Assembly: GCA_013336525.1 (NCBI GenBank)
Contig: JAAXTM010000002.1
Span: 186,001-250,000, forward strand
Length of the DNA: 64,000 bases
Reading direction: 5' to 3'
Source: Geobacteraceae bacterium
GTDB taxonomy: Bacteria > Desulfobacterota > Desulfuromonadia > Geobacterales > Pseudopelobacteraceae
Shown: positions 18,665 through 26,310 of the stretch, piece by piece
How the letters are laid out: every line of letters begins with the position of its first letter
Position numbering within the stretch: the stretch's first letter is position 1
The notes under the pieces: model-generated
Seen by the model: the letters and a program-made list of their open reading frames with translations, nothing else
What the model was told of the DNA's origin: nothing
Database searches by the model: none
Position numbers and translations under genes: made by a program

Positions 18665-18670
18665 TATACT
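18665..18670 (+). promoter_or_regulatory. -10 element of the divergent small operon
   Basis: TATACT lies 28 bases before the ATG at 18698. Instead of a -35, the upstream bases read ACACGGTTGTAATATTGG, which resembles a degenerate Pho half site. This is suggestive only. Confidence 0.3.
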
Positions 18671-18697
18671 TAGATAAAAAATGAGGAGGAGGCCGCG

Positions 18698-18883
18698 ATG
18701 AAAATCAGATTAAATGAGGACTATTATTACTGGTGCTGTGACTGGTGTGATTCGGAAAATCGGGTGCTCTGGGCAAAGCTGCAGGATGGCACCAGTTGTG
18801 GCGCATGTCACCGGGTGATGACCCTACCGGACATGAAAAGTGGCGTTATCATCGATAGCAAAATAGCAGCGGGGTTATACTAG
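18698..18883 (+). CDS. Small Cys-rich zinc-ribbon-like protein
   Basis: The 61-residue protein is not assigned to a named family. Two cysteine pairs (CDWC near residues 14-17 and CGAC near 34-37), spaced as in a zinc ribbon, suggest a structural metal site. GAGGAGGAGG lies 5-14 bases before the ATG, one of the strongest ribosome sites in the window, so the ORF is very likely translated. It is divergent from phoB and shares its Pho-box-containing intergenic region. Confidence 0.7.
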   Translation: MKIRLNEDYYYWCCDWCDSENRVLWAKLQDGTSCGACHRVMTLPDMKSGVIIDSKIAAGLY

Positions 18884-19053
18884 TGTTATCCATGGCACGA
18901 CTGCTGACATCTCTGGCAGATTGGTGGAGCTTGCCTACTAGAGACGGTTTTGCAGCACTGGATATACAGATTGACAAATTGCGAATGCTGCGCGATTCCT
19001 ATCAGATATCATCGCAAGATATGCGTAATGATATGATCGCTGATGTAAACTGA
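18883..19053 (+). CDS. Small helical protein coupled to the upstream zinc-ribbon gene
   Basis: A GTG at 18883 overlaps the TAG stop of the preceding gene by one base; an in-frame ATG at 18892 is the alternative start. The product of 53-56 residues contains ALDIQIDKLRMLRDSYQIS, a likely amphipathic helix, and has no cysteine. Function unknown. The stop-start overlap and same strand are the main support. Confidence 0.5.
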   Translation: MLSMARLLTSLADWWSLPTRDGFAALDIQIDKLRMLRDSYQISSQDMRNDMIADVN

Positions 19054-19162
19054 TGCTGCTAATCCAGCAGCAAAAATTATAAGTATGTTTCCAGATCAGG
19101 AGGCAGCATGTTCATCACATCGCCTTCCTTACCGCTGCAGCAACTCTCTTCAACTTGTTATT

Positions 19163-19264
19163 TCAGAAACAGCACAAACAAATGCAGGTTATCCAACCGA
19201 CCAGTACAATCCCGGCCGAAAACAGGGAATAAGAAAATGGCCACTGCATTCCGTGAGTCATCAT
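19163..19264 (-). CDS. Candidate 33-residue membrane microprotein
   Basis: The ATG overlaps the TGA stop of the RMD1-family gene as ATGA. The product starts MMTHGMQWPFSYSLFSAG and continues as one hydrophobic helix ending in a Cys cluster. The coupling and single-helix character suggest a real microprotein. A + strand ORF with a good ribosome site overlaps the same bases (19108-19266), so one of the two is spurious. Confidence 0.35.
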   Translation of the reverse strand: MMTHGMQWPFSYSLFSAGIVLVGWITCICLCCF

Positions 19265-20085
19265 GAATGTCCGCTATACAGCTGCATCAAATAAATCACA
19301 ATCTCGATGGCAATGAGGATGATGATAATCCATTCAAGGCGGGCGGCGCGGCGGGCATGGGAAAGACCGGTAAAAACATCGGTCATGTCCAGCAGGGTCT
19401 CGGATTTGTGCTTGATTTCAAGATAGCGTTGGCTGAGTTCAAACAAGCCGGCCATGGTGGTATAAAGGCGGTCGGCCTCGGGGTTTTCCCAGGTGATGTC
19501 CGGCTTGTCCAGCACCATGATATGGGCAATTGAGGTAAACTTGAAGCTGAGGATTGAAGAAGCCAGCCGCGCCATATCGCGGTCCGGCAGTTCCAACTTG
19601 CCCCGCCCCAGGTTGGCGATCAACACTTCGACCTCATCGAAGACCACGTCGATACGTTCCTCGATCCGCTCCAGCGCCACCGATTTGGCAATAACAAAGC
19701 AGATGATGTCCAGGAAAGCCAGGTTGTAGAAGGGCATGACAGCGCCATCGTTGGCAATGGACGGCTTGCAATCCGGATCAATCTCCAGCCGGTATTCCTC
19801 ACGATATGGTGATTGGACCTGTCCCTTCAGAGAATCGGCGTACTGGGGAATGATGTCAAGAAAACGGGTGATTAGGTCGCCCGAACAGTTAAGAAACACA
19901 ACTCCACCGAAATAATAGAGATAGACTCGCTCGTTACCATTACCGCTGGCCAATGCAAAGGTCACCGGATTCAGCTTCATCGGCTCTTCCCAGCGAAATT
20001 TACGGGTTATGCCCAGTTTTGCCGCAAGGCGGTTTAAATCAAGCTCTCCGCCAAAGGCAAATGCTTTGAAAGTAAATAATTCCAT
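19261..20085 (-). CDS. RMD1/YagE family protein (DUF155)
   Basis: The 274-residue protein resembles the RMD1/DUF155 family, whose eukaryotic members are mitochondrial inner-membrane proteins; the biochemical role in bacteria is unknown. It has a mixed N-terminal domain with YLYYFGGVVFLNC near residue 52. A helical region (about 130-240) contains LSQRYLEIKHKSETLLDMTDVF, and one C-terminal membrane helix (about 250-268, WIIIILIAIEIVIYLMQLY) follows. The tail after the helix is only a few residues, so most of the protein is cytoplasmic. It lies between small Pho-flanked genes. Confidence 0.82.
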   Translation of the reverse strand: MELFTFKAFAFGGELDLNRLAAKLGITRKFRWEEPMKLNPVTFALASGNGNERVYLYYFGGVVFLNCSGDLITRFLDIIPQYADSLKGQVQSPYREEYRLEIDPDCKPSIANDGAVMPFYNLAFLDIICFVIAKSVALERIEERIDVVFDEVEVLIANLGRGKLELPDRDMARLASSILSFKFTSIAHIMVLDKPDITWENPEADRLYTTMAGLFELSQRYLEIKHKSETLLDMTDVFTGLSHARRAARLEWIIIILIAIEIVIYLMQLYSGHS

Positions 20086-20105
20086 CAGCCCCTACATTTC
20101 TTTGA

Positions 20106-20291
20106 TTACCTTTGTTTGTGTTGCAGCTCATCAAGCTCTTTGATGCCGATATCATGCAGTGCTGTATCATCCGAAGCGCACATTTTATTCACCAGCTCTT
20201 CCCATTCATAAGTAGCACCAGGTTTTTCAGACGTAAGCGCTCTCATTTGGCGGCCGATTTCAGCATATTTTGTCTTATCTAGAGCAATCAT
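20106..20291 (-). CDS. Small hypothetical protein
   Basis: A charged, probably helical protein of about 61 residues with no recognised domain. ATG 20291 (MIALDKTKYAEIG) is preferred because AGGGGG lies 10 bases upstream; the in-frame ATG at 20300 would leave the ribosome site touching the start. It lies 20 bases upstream of the RMD1-family gene on the same strand, so the two may be cotranscribed. Confidence 0.5.
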   Translation of the reverse strand: MIALDKTKYAEIGRQMRALTSEKPGATYEWEELVNKMCASDDTALHDIGIKELDELQHKQR

Positions 20292-20335
20292 AGCTCTCAT
20301 TCCCCCTTTTGCAATCCGGCTTTAGTTATTTTTTG

Positions 20336-20503
20336 TCACATTACTGCTTCGCTTGCCCTGACTTTATCTTGCCGTTTATGAGCGGGGTATGGTTGCGACC
20401 AGTAACCGCATATTATGCACCGCGTACCCTGTACAACGGTGAAATCAAGTATGATTTCGTGATTCATGACCCCGATCTGCGCCTTACATTTTGGACAATT
20501 CAT
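20336..20503 (-). CDS. Small zinc-ribbon protein
   Basis: The 55-residue protein begins MNCPKCKAQIG and has a second pair in CIICGYW (about residues 28-34), giving CPKC and CIIC knuckles about 24 residues apart. GGGAG is 6 bases before ATG 20503, so the longer frame from 20542 is unnecessary. No enzymatic motif is visible. It is the second tiny metal-ribbon gene in this block. Confidence 0.6.
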   Translation of the reverse strand: MNCPKCKAQIGVMNHEIILDFTVVQGTRCIICGYWSQPYPAHKRQDKVRASEAVM

Positions 20504-20526
20504 ACCGACTCCCAATAAATCTTGAA

Positions 20527-20751
20527 TTACACTGCAGCACAATACTCGCTTGGATCGCAGTCGCTATCGTTTTCAGATGTGCTGCCAGGGCCGACATATT
20601 TTCCAAGATCCTGATGTAACTGAATTATCGCCTTAATTGCGGTAAAAACCGACTCCTTCGCCTTGCCGTCGCTACACTCTTCATAGGCATTCTTCAAAGC
20701 TGTTATTGCGGTCGTGGTAAGAAGGCTCAAATTGAGATGCGAAATATTCAT
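20527..20751 (-). CDS. Small hypothetical protein
   Basis: A 74-residue helical protein with TAITALKNAYEECSDGKAK and a terminal acidic, Cys-containing tail (DSDCDPSEYCAAV). GGAGG lies 8 bases before ATG 20751. Unknown function. The first of three small - strand genes that end at the RMD1-family gene. Pho-like half sites lie about 65-105 bases upstream. Confidence 0.5.
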   Translation of the reverse strand: MNISHLNLSLLTTTAITALKNAYEECSDGKAKESVFTAIKAIIQLHQDLGKYVGPGSTSENDSDCDPSEYCAAV

Positions 20752-20815
20752 GGCGATTCCCTCCGTTTTATACAGGTTCATTTCTTTGAGATAGCTGAGA
20801 TTGTATCAAAGCACC

Positions 20816-20898
20816 TGTCACAGCGGTGTGCCGTGTTGGTAAACAATGTGTAACAGATCAAGAAAGTATCACTGTTTAGTTGTCACCAAATCGTTACC
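20816..20898. promoter_or_regulatory. Pho-like half sites between divergent genes
   Basis: Three groups are visible: TGTCACA (20816-20822); GGTAAAC and TGTAACA (20838-20844, 20849-20855, 11-base period); TGTCACC and CGTTACC (20881-20887, 20892-20898, 11-base period). They lie between the - strand small gene and the + strand gene at 20964, which also has a TATAAT at 20931-20936. The last pair is 32 bases from that -10, farther than in a classical Pho promoter. Confidence 0.5.
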
Positions 20899-20963
20899 GG
20901 ATCTCTACGCAGCAGAAGGAAATGATCTGGTATAATTTCACAAATTTATAGGTGCTGACATTC

Positions 20964-23156
20964 ATGACATTAAAGGCCAAAACTATTACACGTCTCACAC
21001 GACTGTTCATCCTGACCGTCATGGCGGTCGCTTTTGCAGCGCACAACTCTGGAGCGATTCCGCTGACAATTTCCATTGATGCTTCAAAAAATTTGCACGC
21101 CAATCCTATCGTTTCCCAGGCCATTGATGATGTTGAAGGTCTACTGCGCACTTCGTTTCCGAACGCAGCGGTCACGCACGACGCACTCAGCGGCCAGGTG
21201 CGGATCGTACTGCCGGATGTCAGCGCCAACAGGGATCGCTGTATCCCGGGACCATCGGCGCGACCCTATCTCTGTACAGCCGTACCGGACGCTTCCTATC
21301 GCTGGAGTTCAAAAAAACGGGGTGGGACCATAACGCTTCGCTTGTCAGCCGTTTCTCCGGAAGGTGTCGCCGCCGGATTGTACGGCCTGTTGCAGGAAAA
21401 ACTCGGTTTCAGATTTTATCACCCCCGTGAAAGCATCCTCCCGACTCTGAAGAGCTGGCCGCTCCCGGAACGGTTCACCTTTGCCGCTTCACCACGCTTC
21501 GAAAAACGGGGCTTTCACCTCCACACACAGCACCCGATCGAACTAACGGAACAGCTTATGGATCCTTCAGTTCCGAACGCCTTTGAAGACGTGAAAGCCT
21601 ATATTGACTGGCTGGCACGCAACGGGCAGAACACCTTCCAGTTTTTCCTGCTGCGCGGTGTTGATCGTGACACGTGGCCTGCCCACGCCCGGCGCATCGT
21701 GGAATATGCTCACCGGCGAGGTATCCGCTGCGGCATCGAAATATCACTCTCCATGATCCAACAGCAGGCCTTTCAGGCAATTACCCTGTTGCATCCTTAT
21801 CCGTCATATCAACGGCAGGTTGACCATACGCTGGCCTGGCTGTTCCAGGCGCCATGGGACTATATGAGCCTCGATGTCACCCTCGGTGAACATCTGCCTT
21901 TTCTGGACAAGCTGCTCCCCGATGTACAGATGCATATAGAGCAGCAGGTGGAGAAACGTTACGGTGCGCGCTTGATGTATGCCACCCACGTCATCTGCTC
22001 AAAGGACGGCGCCAAAGTCAGACGACCAAAACTCCCCAACAGCGGCATCATGATCCATACCGTCATGTGCTATTCAGCCTCTGAAGCCAAAGCGCCGGTG
22101 TACGGCAACCAAAACCAGCGCTTCATGCTTGAGGCTGCCATTGCCGAGAGCAAACGCCGCGAAACATGGTACTGGCCCGAGTCGTCCTATTGGGTCGGCT
22201 TCGACACGTCGGTGCCGCTGCTGCTCCTGCCTTATCTGGATGCCCGTTGGAACGATATCGAGACAATGGCGGCCCTCGGCGTGAGCGGCCATCTCACCTT
22301 TTCATCCGGCTGGGAATGGGGCTATTGGCTGACCGACTGGAGCATCGCTCGTTGGTCGTGGCAACTAAAGGACAACGGCCGGGTGCGCCCGACATCCCCC
22401 TTGTCGAGGTTGGCGGAACTGAGTAAAGACCGGGAGCTGCAGCGGTTGATGGGACAGGCTTTGACGCTGCAAAACAGGTATCTGAAGGGTAAGGAGCTGC
22501 TCCGTTTCATGGCAGCTCTGACCCCTTTTTCGGAGTTGCCGTCCCCCTTCAACAAACCGTTCCAGCCGGAGCCGAAGTTTCGTTACGGGTGGTTGCTGAA
22601 TGATGCGACACCGGCAGAAGCAGGGCAGGCTCTGGCTCAACCGCTGGCCGATCTTGAAACGTATGCGGTGCGTATGGGTAAGGTTGTGGATCTGCTGGAG
22701 AGAAAGATCGGGCAGATGCGTGATGCGGGACACATCGGAGAAGCACAGCTCACGTTGCTGTCAGAGTTTGAGCGCGGCCTGCGGGTGACCGCCCTGCGGG
22801 CCAGCCACCGGGCGCTGACATTGAGGGCGCTATGGGCCAAACGCGAAGAGCATGCACATACGCGTGACCACTCCCACGGCTCATCGCCGCTTCTCGCACG
22901 GGCGCGGCTGGTGCGCCAACAAGCCCAAACCCTGGTTCAACGCCAGGAGGCTAACTACCGTTATCCGCTGGATCAGCTCGCCCGGCGGCGCGCCAGCATG
23001 ACCGCCTATCCCTTCGGTTATCTGTATCCTGCCAGCAGACTGTTTTTCTGGGAACGTGAAGAGGAACAGGTGGCGCATGAGCGTTTCGACGCGATCTTTA
23101 TGAATCTGTGGGATGCGAGGCGGACGCTGGGGCTGGGGAGTTTGTTTTTGAGGTGA
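20964..23156 (+). CDS. Secreted glycosidase-like protein, unassigned family
   Basis: A protein of about 730 residues with an N-terminal signal peptide (hydrophobic stretch LFILTVMAVAFAAHNSGA). The first 150 mature residues resemble the small alpha/beta domain that precedes the barrel in some glycoside hydrolases (GVAAGLYGLLQEKLGFRFYHP). The middle (about 170-470) has the alternating pattern of a TIM barrel, with WDYMSLDVTLGEH and ETWYWPESSYWVGF. The last 250 residues are helical. I cannot name the catalytic residues or family. ATG 20964 is preferred because AGGTG lies 10 bases upstream; GTG 20952 is possible. Confidence 0.7.
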   Translation: MTLKAKTITRLTRLFILTVMAVAFAAHNSGAIPLTISIDASKNLHANPIVSQAIDDVEGLLRTSFPNAAVTHDALSGQVRIVLPDVSANRDRCIPGPSARPYLCTAVPDASYRWSSKKRGGTITLRLSAVSPEGVAAGLYGLLQEKLGFRFYHPRESILPTLKSWPLPERFTFAASPRFEKRGFHLHTQHPIELTEQLMDPSVPNAFEDVKAYIDWLARNGQNTFQFFLLRGVDRDTWPAHARRIVEYAHRRGIRCGIEISLSMIQQQAFQAITLLHPYPSYQRQVDHTLAWLFQAPWDYMSLDVTLGEHLPFLDKLLPDVQMHIEQQVEKRYGARLMYATHVICSKDGAKVRRPKLPNSGIMIHTVMCYSASEAKAPVYGNQNQRFMLEAAIAESKRRETWYWPESSYWVGFDTSVPLLLLPYLDARWNDIETMAALGVSGHLTFSSGWEWGYWLTDWSIARWSWQLKDNGRVRPTSPLSRLAELSKDRELQRLMGQALTLQNRYLKGKELLRFMAALTPFSELPSPFNKPFQPEPKFRYGWLLNDATPAEAGQALAQPLADLETYAVRMGKVVDLLERKIGQMRDAGHIGEAQLTLLSEFERGLRVTALRASHRALTLRALWAKREEHAHTRDHSHGSSPLLARARLVRQQAQTLVQRQEANYRYPLDQLARRRASMTAYPFGYLYPASRLFFWEREEEQVAHERFDAIFMNLWDARRTLGLGSLFLR

Positions 23157-23166
23157 GCCGGAAAGT

Positions 23167-23316
23167 GGATTGGATAATGCGAAAGAGACCTTTTGTATTG
23201 GCGCAGTCGGTGGCGTATTTCTTGCCATCAGAGGCTTCAAGTTTCAGTTGCCGACAAATTGTCGATAACTCAATCCCAGCAATTTTGGCGGTTTTATCTG
23301 ATAATTTCTTTTGCAG
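23167..23316 (-). pseudogene. Remnant of a BRO-N / antirepressor-like gene
   Basis: Directly after the KilA-N gene stop, and in the same frame, about 50 codons read like the middle of BRO-N domain proteins: GIELSTICRQLKLEASDGKK, then YATDCANTKGLFRIIQS. There is no start, and the match ends abruptly where intact relatives continue with IPSPKAEPFK. The fragment stops 11 bases from the end of the convergent secreted-protein gene. It is evidence of past phage or mobile-element DNA. Confidence 0.65.
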
Positions 23317-24210
23317 TTATGGTTTCTCTCCTATAGCTCTTCCCTCCACAACAATTTTCTCACCCGTTGACAGTTTACGCTCAGCGGGCCGCAATACCTT
23401 CATTGATTTATTTAAAATAAGCACTTTCATCTGATCAATTGCAGTTTTGTTTAGCTTCTGCAATCGTTCTTCGGCAGTCATCTGAATTTTAATCAATTCG
23501 GCATTGAGACTTTCAAGATTGGAAAGGACCACTAACTGTTCCAATGTCGCATAATCACGCATATTCCCTTTCAGTTCAGGATGCTCTATTTTCCAAGCCA
23601 GAGCGGTTTGACCGAACAGAGCCAGGTTCAGCAGATCAGCTTCATCGGCATAGATAAATTTCTGTTTCGATTTTTGAAGATTTGGCGGGATCAGGTTTTC
23701 TTTTATAGCGTCGGTATGAATCAGGTAATTGACCTTGGCAATTGTGCGAGACACGCTCCATTCCAGCTTTTTCTGGTCGTATTCCTCATGTTTCAGCCGC
23801 TGAAACTCTTTCAGCAAATACAGCTTAAACTCGGCGCTCACCCAGGAGGCAAATTCAAAGGCGATATCTTGGTGAGCAAACGTGCCGCCATATCTGCCTG
23901 ATTTAGTTGTGATCCCAATTGCATTGGTTGTTACTATCCATTTCCCGGGGGAAAGCACAAAAGAGTTACTGCCTGCTTCGTACATAAAGCGGTCGAATTC
24001 GACCGCTTTAAAATCAGGGTTGTGCAGTTGTTCCCAAAGGCCAATAAATTCTATTGTCGTCCGGCTCCGTAACCAGTTTTTTATAATATCAATCGGTTCA
24101 TTCGGGTTTTTGTAACGTGCTATATCTGTCAGCGAGATGTAATCGTCCTGTTCTTTGCGAGAAACAGTAATTTCATTTCCTTTGACGCTGATGGTTCTTG
24201 TCTTTGTCAT
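23317..24210 (-). CDS. KilA-N domain protein
   Basis: A 297-residue protein with an N-terminal KilA-N DNA-binding domain (about residues 10-115: YISLTDIARYKNPNEP, WLRSRTTIEFIGLWEQL, GGTFAHQDIAFEFASWVS). Its helical C-terminal half contains ADLLNLALFGQTALAWK and a coiled coil near 225-260. Such proteins are found in phages and as stray chromosomal genes; the role here is unknown. Its AT-richer sequence and the adjacent BRO remnant point to horizontal origin. It interrupts an otherwise Pho-linked block. Confidence 0.85.
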   Translation of the reverse strand: MTKTRTISVKGNEITVSRKEQDDYISLTDIARYKNPNEPIDIIKNWLRSRTTIEFIGLWEQLHNPDFKAVEFDRFMYEAGSNSFVLSPGKWIVTTNAIGITTKSGRYGGTFAHQDIAFEFASWVSAEFKLYLLKEFQRLKHEEYDQKKLEWSVSRTIAKVNYLIHTDAIKENLIPPNLQKSKQKFIYADEADLLNLALFGQTALAWKIEHPELKGNMRDYATLEQLVVLSNLESLNAELIKIQMTAEERLQKLNKTAIDQMKVLILNKSMKVLRPAERKLSTGEKIVVEGRAIGEKP

Positions 24211-24335
24211 TTTCCCCCCTCCACCAACCCAATTTCCTCTTAGGTCAGGCTGTTAGATACAGACGTGTAATCCGCCGATTTTAACAAATCAACCGCACTT
24301 TTATAGCAAATCGCCCAATCAAACACCACACAAAC

Positions 24336-24359
24336 GAAAAGGGCGGCATCGCTGCCGCC
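24336..24359 (-). terminator. Probable terminator of the lysine-rich protein gene
   Basis: Read on the - strand: GGCGGCA, loop GCGA, TGCCGCC, then CTTTTCGTTTG. It lies about 90 bases after the stop at 24448. The rest of the 24211-24447 gap shows nothing I can identify. Confidence 0.6.
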
Positions 24360-24447
24360 ACTGCACATCCGGAGATCGCGTAACCGTCCTGAAAACGATC
24401 ACCCTGAATCCGTCGTTCTCTCGCTATACCCGCTTACACCGGCTTGT

Positions 24448-24741
24448 TCACTTTTTGGATTTCTTCTTGGTTTTCTTTGCCTCAGTACCTTTTTCAGACA
24501 CTTCGACCTTTTTTACCGGTGCTGTTTTCTTTTTCTTGGCTGGAGCCACACTCTCCTGTTCCTTTGCCCCCAAATATTTCTCGATTCCAGAAATCGCTTC
24601 ACCACCGTTTTTCCGGTACTTTTGGTACCCGGCGGTGATCTCCTTATGCACTTTAATAAAGTTGTTCAGCTTAGGAACGATAGCAATCATCGCCTGAAAA
24701 TCATCTGCCAGTGCACATACAGCCTTTTCTTTTTTGCTCAT
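24448..24741 (-). CDS. Small protein with lysine-rich histone-like tail
   Basis: A 97-residue protein with a helical N-terminal part (residues 1-60, LADDFQAMIAIVPKLNNFIK) and a C-terminal tail rich in Lys, Ala and Pro (AKKKKTAPVKKVEVSEKG, ending KKTKKKSKK). The tail resembles histone H1-like or polymer-associated proteins and could bind DNA, RNA or polyphosphate; that is inference. The ribosome site (AAGGAGGCAGCA) is strong. Its upstream region has TGTTACA-type half sites. Confidence 0.65.
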   Translation of the reverse strand: MSKKEKAVCALADDFQAMIAIVPKLNNFIKVHKEITAGYQKYRKNGGEAISGIEKYLGAKEQESVAPAKKKKTAPVKKVEVSEKGTEAKKTKKKSKK

Positions 24742-24794
24742 TGCTGCCTCCTTGTTGAGTTTAAAACGTCACTGAAGCTCATTGTGTATATCAC

Positions 24795-24829
24795 TGTTGC
24801 AAACAGTACAATGTTACAATTGTGTGAAT
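24795..24829. promoter_or_regulatory. Degenerate Pho-like half sites upstream of the lysine-rich protein gene
   Basis: TGTTGCA (24795-24801), TGTTACA (24812-24818) and TGTGAAT (24823-24829) are present; the last two have an 11-base period. Weaker than the phoB and pstS sites. Confidence 0.35.
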
Positions 24830-24910
24830 TTTCACATAATTGCGTGACGAGCCCGCGTATGCCGACAACCACAGACGCCCGTGCTCAACAGAATAGCCTT
24901 TTTCAACATC

Positions 24911-25102
24911 CTAAAGGGGTTTGGCAACCGATATTTCCACCTTCAACACCCCAGAATCCCAGGTGATTTCCGGATATAACGATTTATCAAGACGAAGATA
25001 GGTGCCGTCAACTCCCGATGGTGCCCACCAGCATTCATTCCCCCGGTTGGGGAGTTCGTTGAAGAGGTAAAGATCGTTATTATTGTCTCTGGCAATGTAC
25101 AT
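24911..25102 (-). CDS. Small conserved-looking hypothetical protein
   Basis: A 63-residue protein (MYIARDNNNDLYLFNELPNR), probably a small all-beta fold, with a Trp-rich centre (CWWAPSG). No family assigned. Its ATG lies one base after the stop of the secreted protein at 25104, with GGAGA in the end of that gene, so it is very likely translated from the same mRNA (psiE, secreted protein, this gene). Confidence 0.6.
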   Translation of the reverse strand: MYIARDNNNDLYLFNELPNRGNECWWAPSGVDGTYLRLDKSLYPEITWDSGVLKVEISVAKPL

Positions 25103-25103
25103 G

Positions 25104-25826
25104 TTATGTCTCCTTATTCACCGAGGTCACCCGAACGGAATACGAGTCCTTTTCACCCCTGCCGTCCTGGCGGTACATCATAACCGTAGAACCATCCCAG
25201 GTGATCCAGCGCCGGGCTTTTTTGTTCCGGTCCGAATAATCAACGATACGGCAGGGATATTCTTTTCCGTCAACCGTGTACTGTGCCGTGCGGACAAGGC
25301 GGTAATCCCGCTTGACCACGGCCATTTTTTCCACATCCAGCACCCTCAGTGCAACCTCTGCTTTGCCCGAAAAATCAAGTCGCGCTTCGGGGCATTCCAT
25401 GGTGGTGCAGTCATAACTGCTGCGGGGAATGATAACGGAGCGCGCCCCACCCTGTTCACGGACGTCAAAGCGGAATGAGGAGTTCTCAAGCCGCCCTTCG
25501 ATGTCGATCGTGGCCCCATTTTCGCGGCCCTTGCGGGAATAGCTGACCAGGTCTCTTTTCCTGATTGTTCCTTTCTCGACCGTGTCCTTGTGGTGTCCCA
25601 TCCATAAAAACGATGCCTTGACCGCTGCTTTGGTTTCAAAGTCAAGGCTGGGCACGCCCCCATCTTCAGCTATGCGCTGGGTGGTGGTAATTTCGCCGAT
25701 AATAAAGCCCATTGAGGAGACTTTATAGTGGGCCACCGTTTTTGTGTTGGTGCCCGCCGAATGAATACATGCCGGCACCAAGCAGAGAACCACAACGATT
25801 GTAAAACACTTGCAGCGATACAACAT
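25104..25826 (-). CDS. Secreted DUF3108/DUF6134-like protein
   Basis: A protein of about 240 residues with an N-terminal signal (FTIVVVLCLVPACIHSAG, about residues 8-25); the Cys in LVPAC could be lipidated, although Pro at that position is unusual. The rest is a string of beta strands of the kind found in periplasmic beta-barrel-like DUF3108/DUF6134 proteins (VAHYKVSSMGFIIGEITTTQ). It ends in alternating strands (YPCRIVDYSDRNKKARRWIT). Family assignment is tentative. ATG 25826 overlaps the psiE stop (TGATG) with a ribosome site inside psiE, so the two are coupled. Confidence 0.65.
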   Translation of the reverse strand: MLYRCKCFTIVVVLCLVPACIHSAGTNTKTVAHYKVSSMGFIIGEITTTQRIAEDGGVPSLDFETKAAVKASFLWMGHHKDTVEKGTIRKRDLVSYSRKGRENGATIDIEGRLENSSFRFDVREQGGARSVIIPRSSYDCTTMECPEARLDFSGKAEVALRVLDVEKMAVVKRDYRLVRTAQYTVDGKEYPCRIVDYSDRNKKARRWITWDGSTVMMYRQDGRGEKDSYSVRVTSVNKET

Positions 25827-26269
25827 CACAGCTCTTCCCTTAAGCGGCGCGGAGAAAACCTGACGGCAATGATCCTGATGCAGGCCAGGGAAAGAACCAA
25901 CAGTATAATCATGGCAACTTCCTGCCACTCCATCTCTTTGTACCAAAAAGCCATCACCTCTGTTAATACCGTTACGATAACTGTATCGATGATATACGTG
26001 ACCTTGACGCGTCCTTCCGTAAAATAGGCCAGTGCAGTACGCAGCACCTCAACGATGGCAAGTACCGTCAACATATCCACCATAATTGTTTTGAAAGCAG
26101 AGTGGAAACTTTGCTGGAATACGAGTCTTAAATCATAAAAGGTGCAGCCAATTCCTGCCAGGATTGCCATCAGGATTGCAACGATCAATAACGACAGAAC
26201 AACGCGAGCAGACATCTCGAAGAAACGGCTTGCATTCAGATCGATAACATTTTCTTTCCACATAAACAT
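25826..26269 (-). CDS. psiE: Phosphate-starvation-inducible PsiE family membrane protein
   Basis: A 147-residue inner-membrane protein of the PsiE family, induced by phosphate starvation in E. coli; molecular function unknown. Four membrane helices are visible: about residues 18-42, 58-80, 88-110 and 117-138, the last including IILLVLSLACIRIIAVRF. ATG 26269 follows GGGGA by 5 bases; the longer frame from 26329 has no such site. Its presence beside the Pho locus and Pho-like sites supports phosphate control of this block. Confidence 0.85.
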   Translation of the reverse strand: MFMWKENVIDLNASRFFEMSARVVLSLLIVAILMAILAGIGCTFYDLRLVFQQSFHSAFKTIMVDMLTVLAIVEVLRTALAYFTEGRVKVTYIIDTVIVTVLTEVMAFWYKEMEWQEVAMIILLVLSLACIRIIAVRFSPRRLREEL

Positions 26270-26310
26270 ATTTTCCCCATATTTTTCAGGACAATAATCT
26301 TTCGCTTCAC

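Noticed and set aside
19108-19266. A + strand ORF of 52 codons with AGGAGG four bases before its ATG, and another + strand frame from 19085 to 19294
   Set aside because: The residue mix is not protein-like, the frames run into the antisense of the RMD1-family gene, and an opposite-strand membrane ORF coupled to that gene explains the region better. The good ribosome site could be chance.
23317-24210. A complete prophage around the KilA-N gene
   Set aside because: Only one intact phage-type gene and one fragment are present. No integrase, structural, lysis or attachment sequence is visible on either side.
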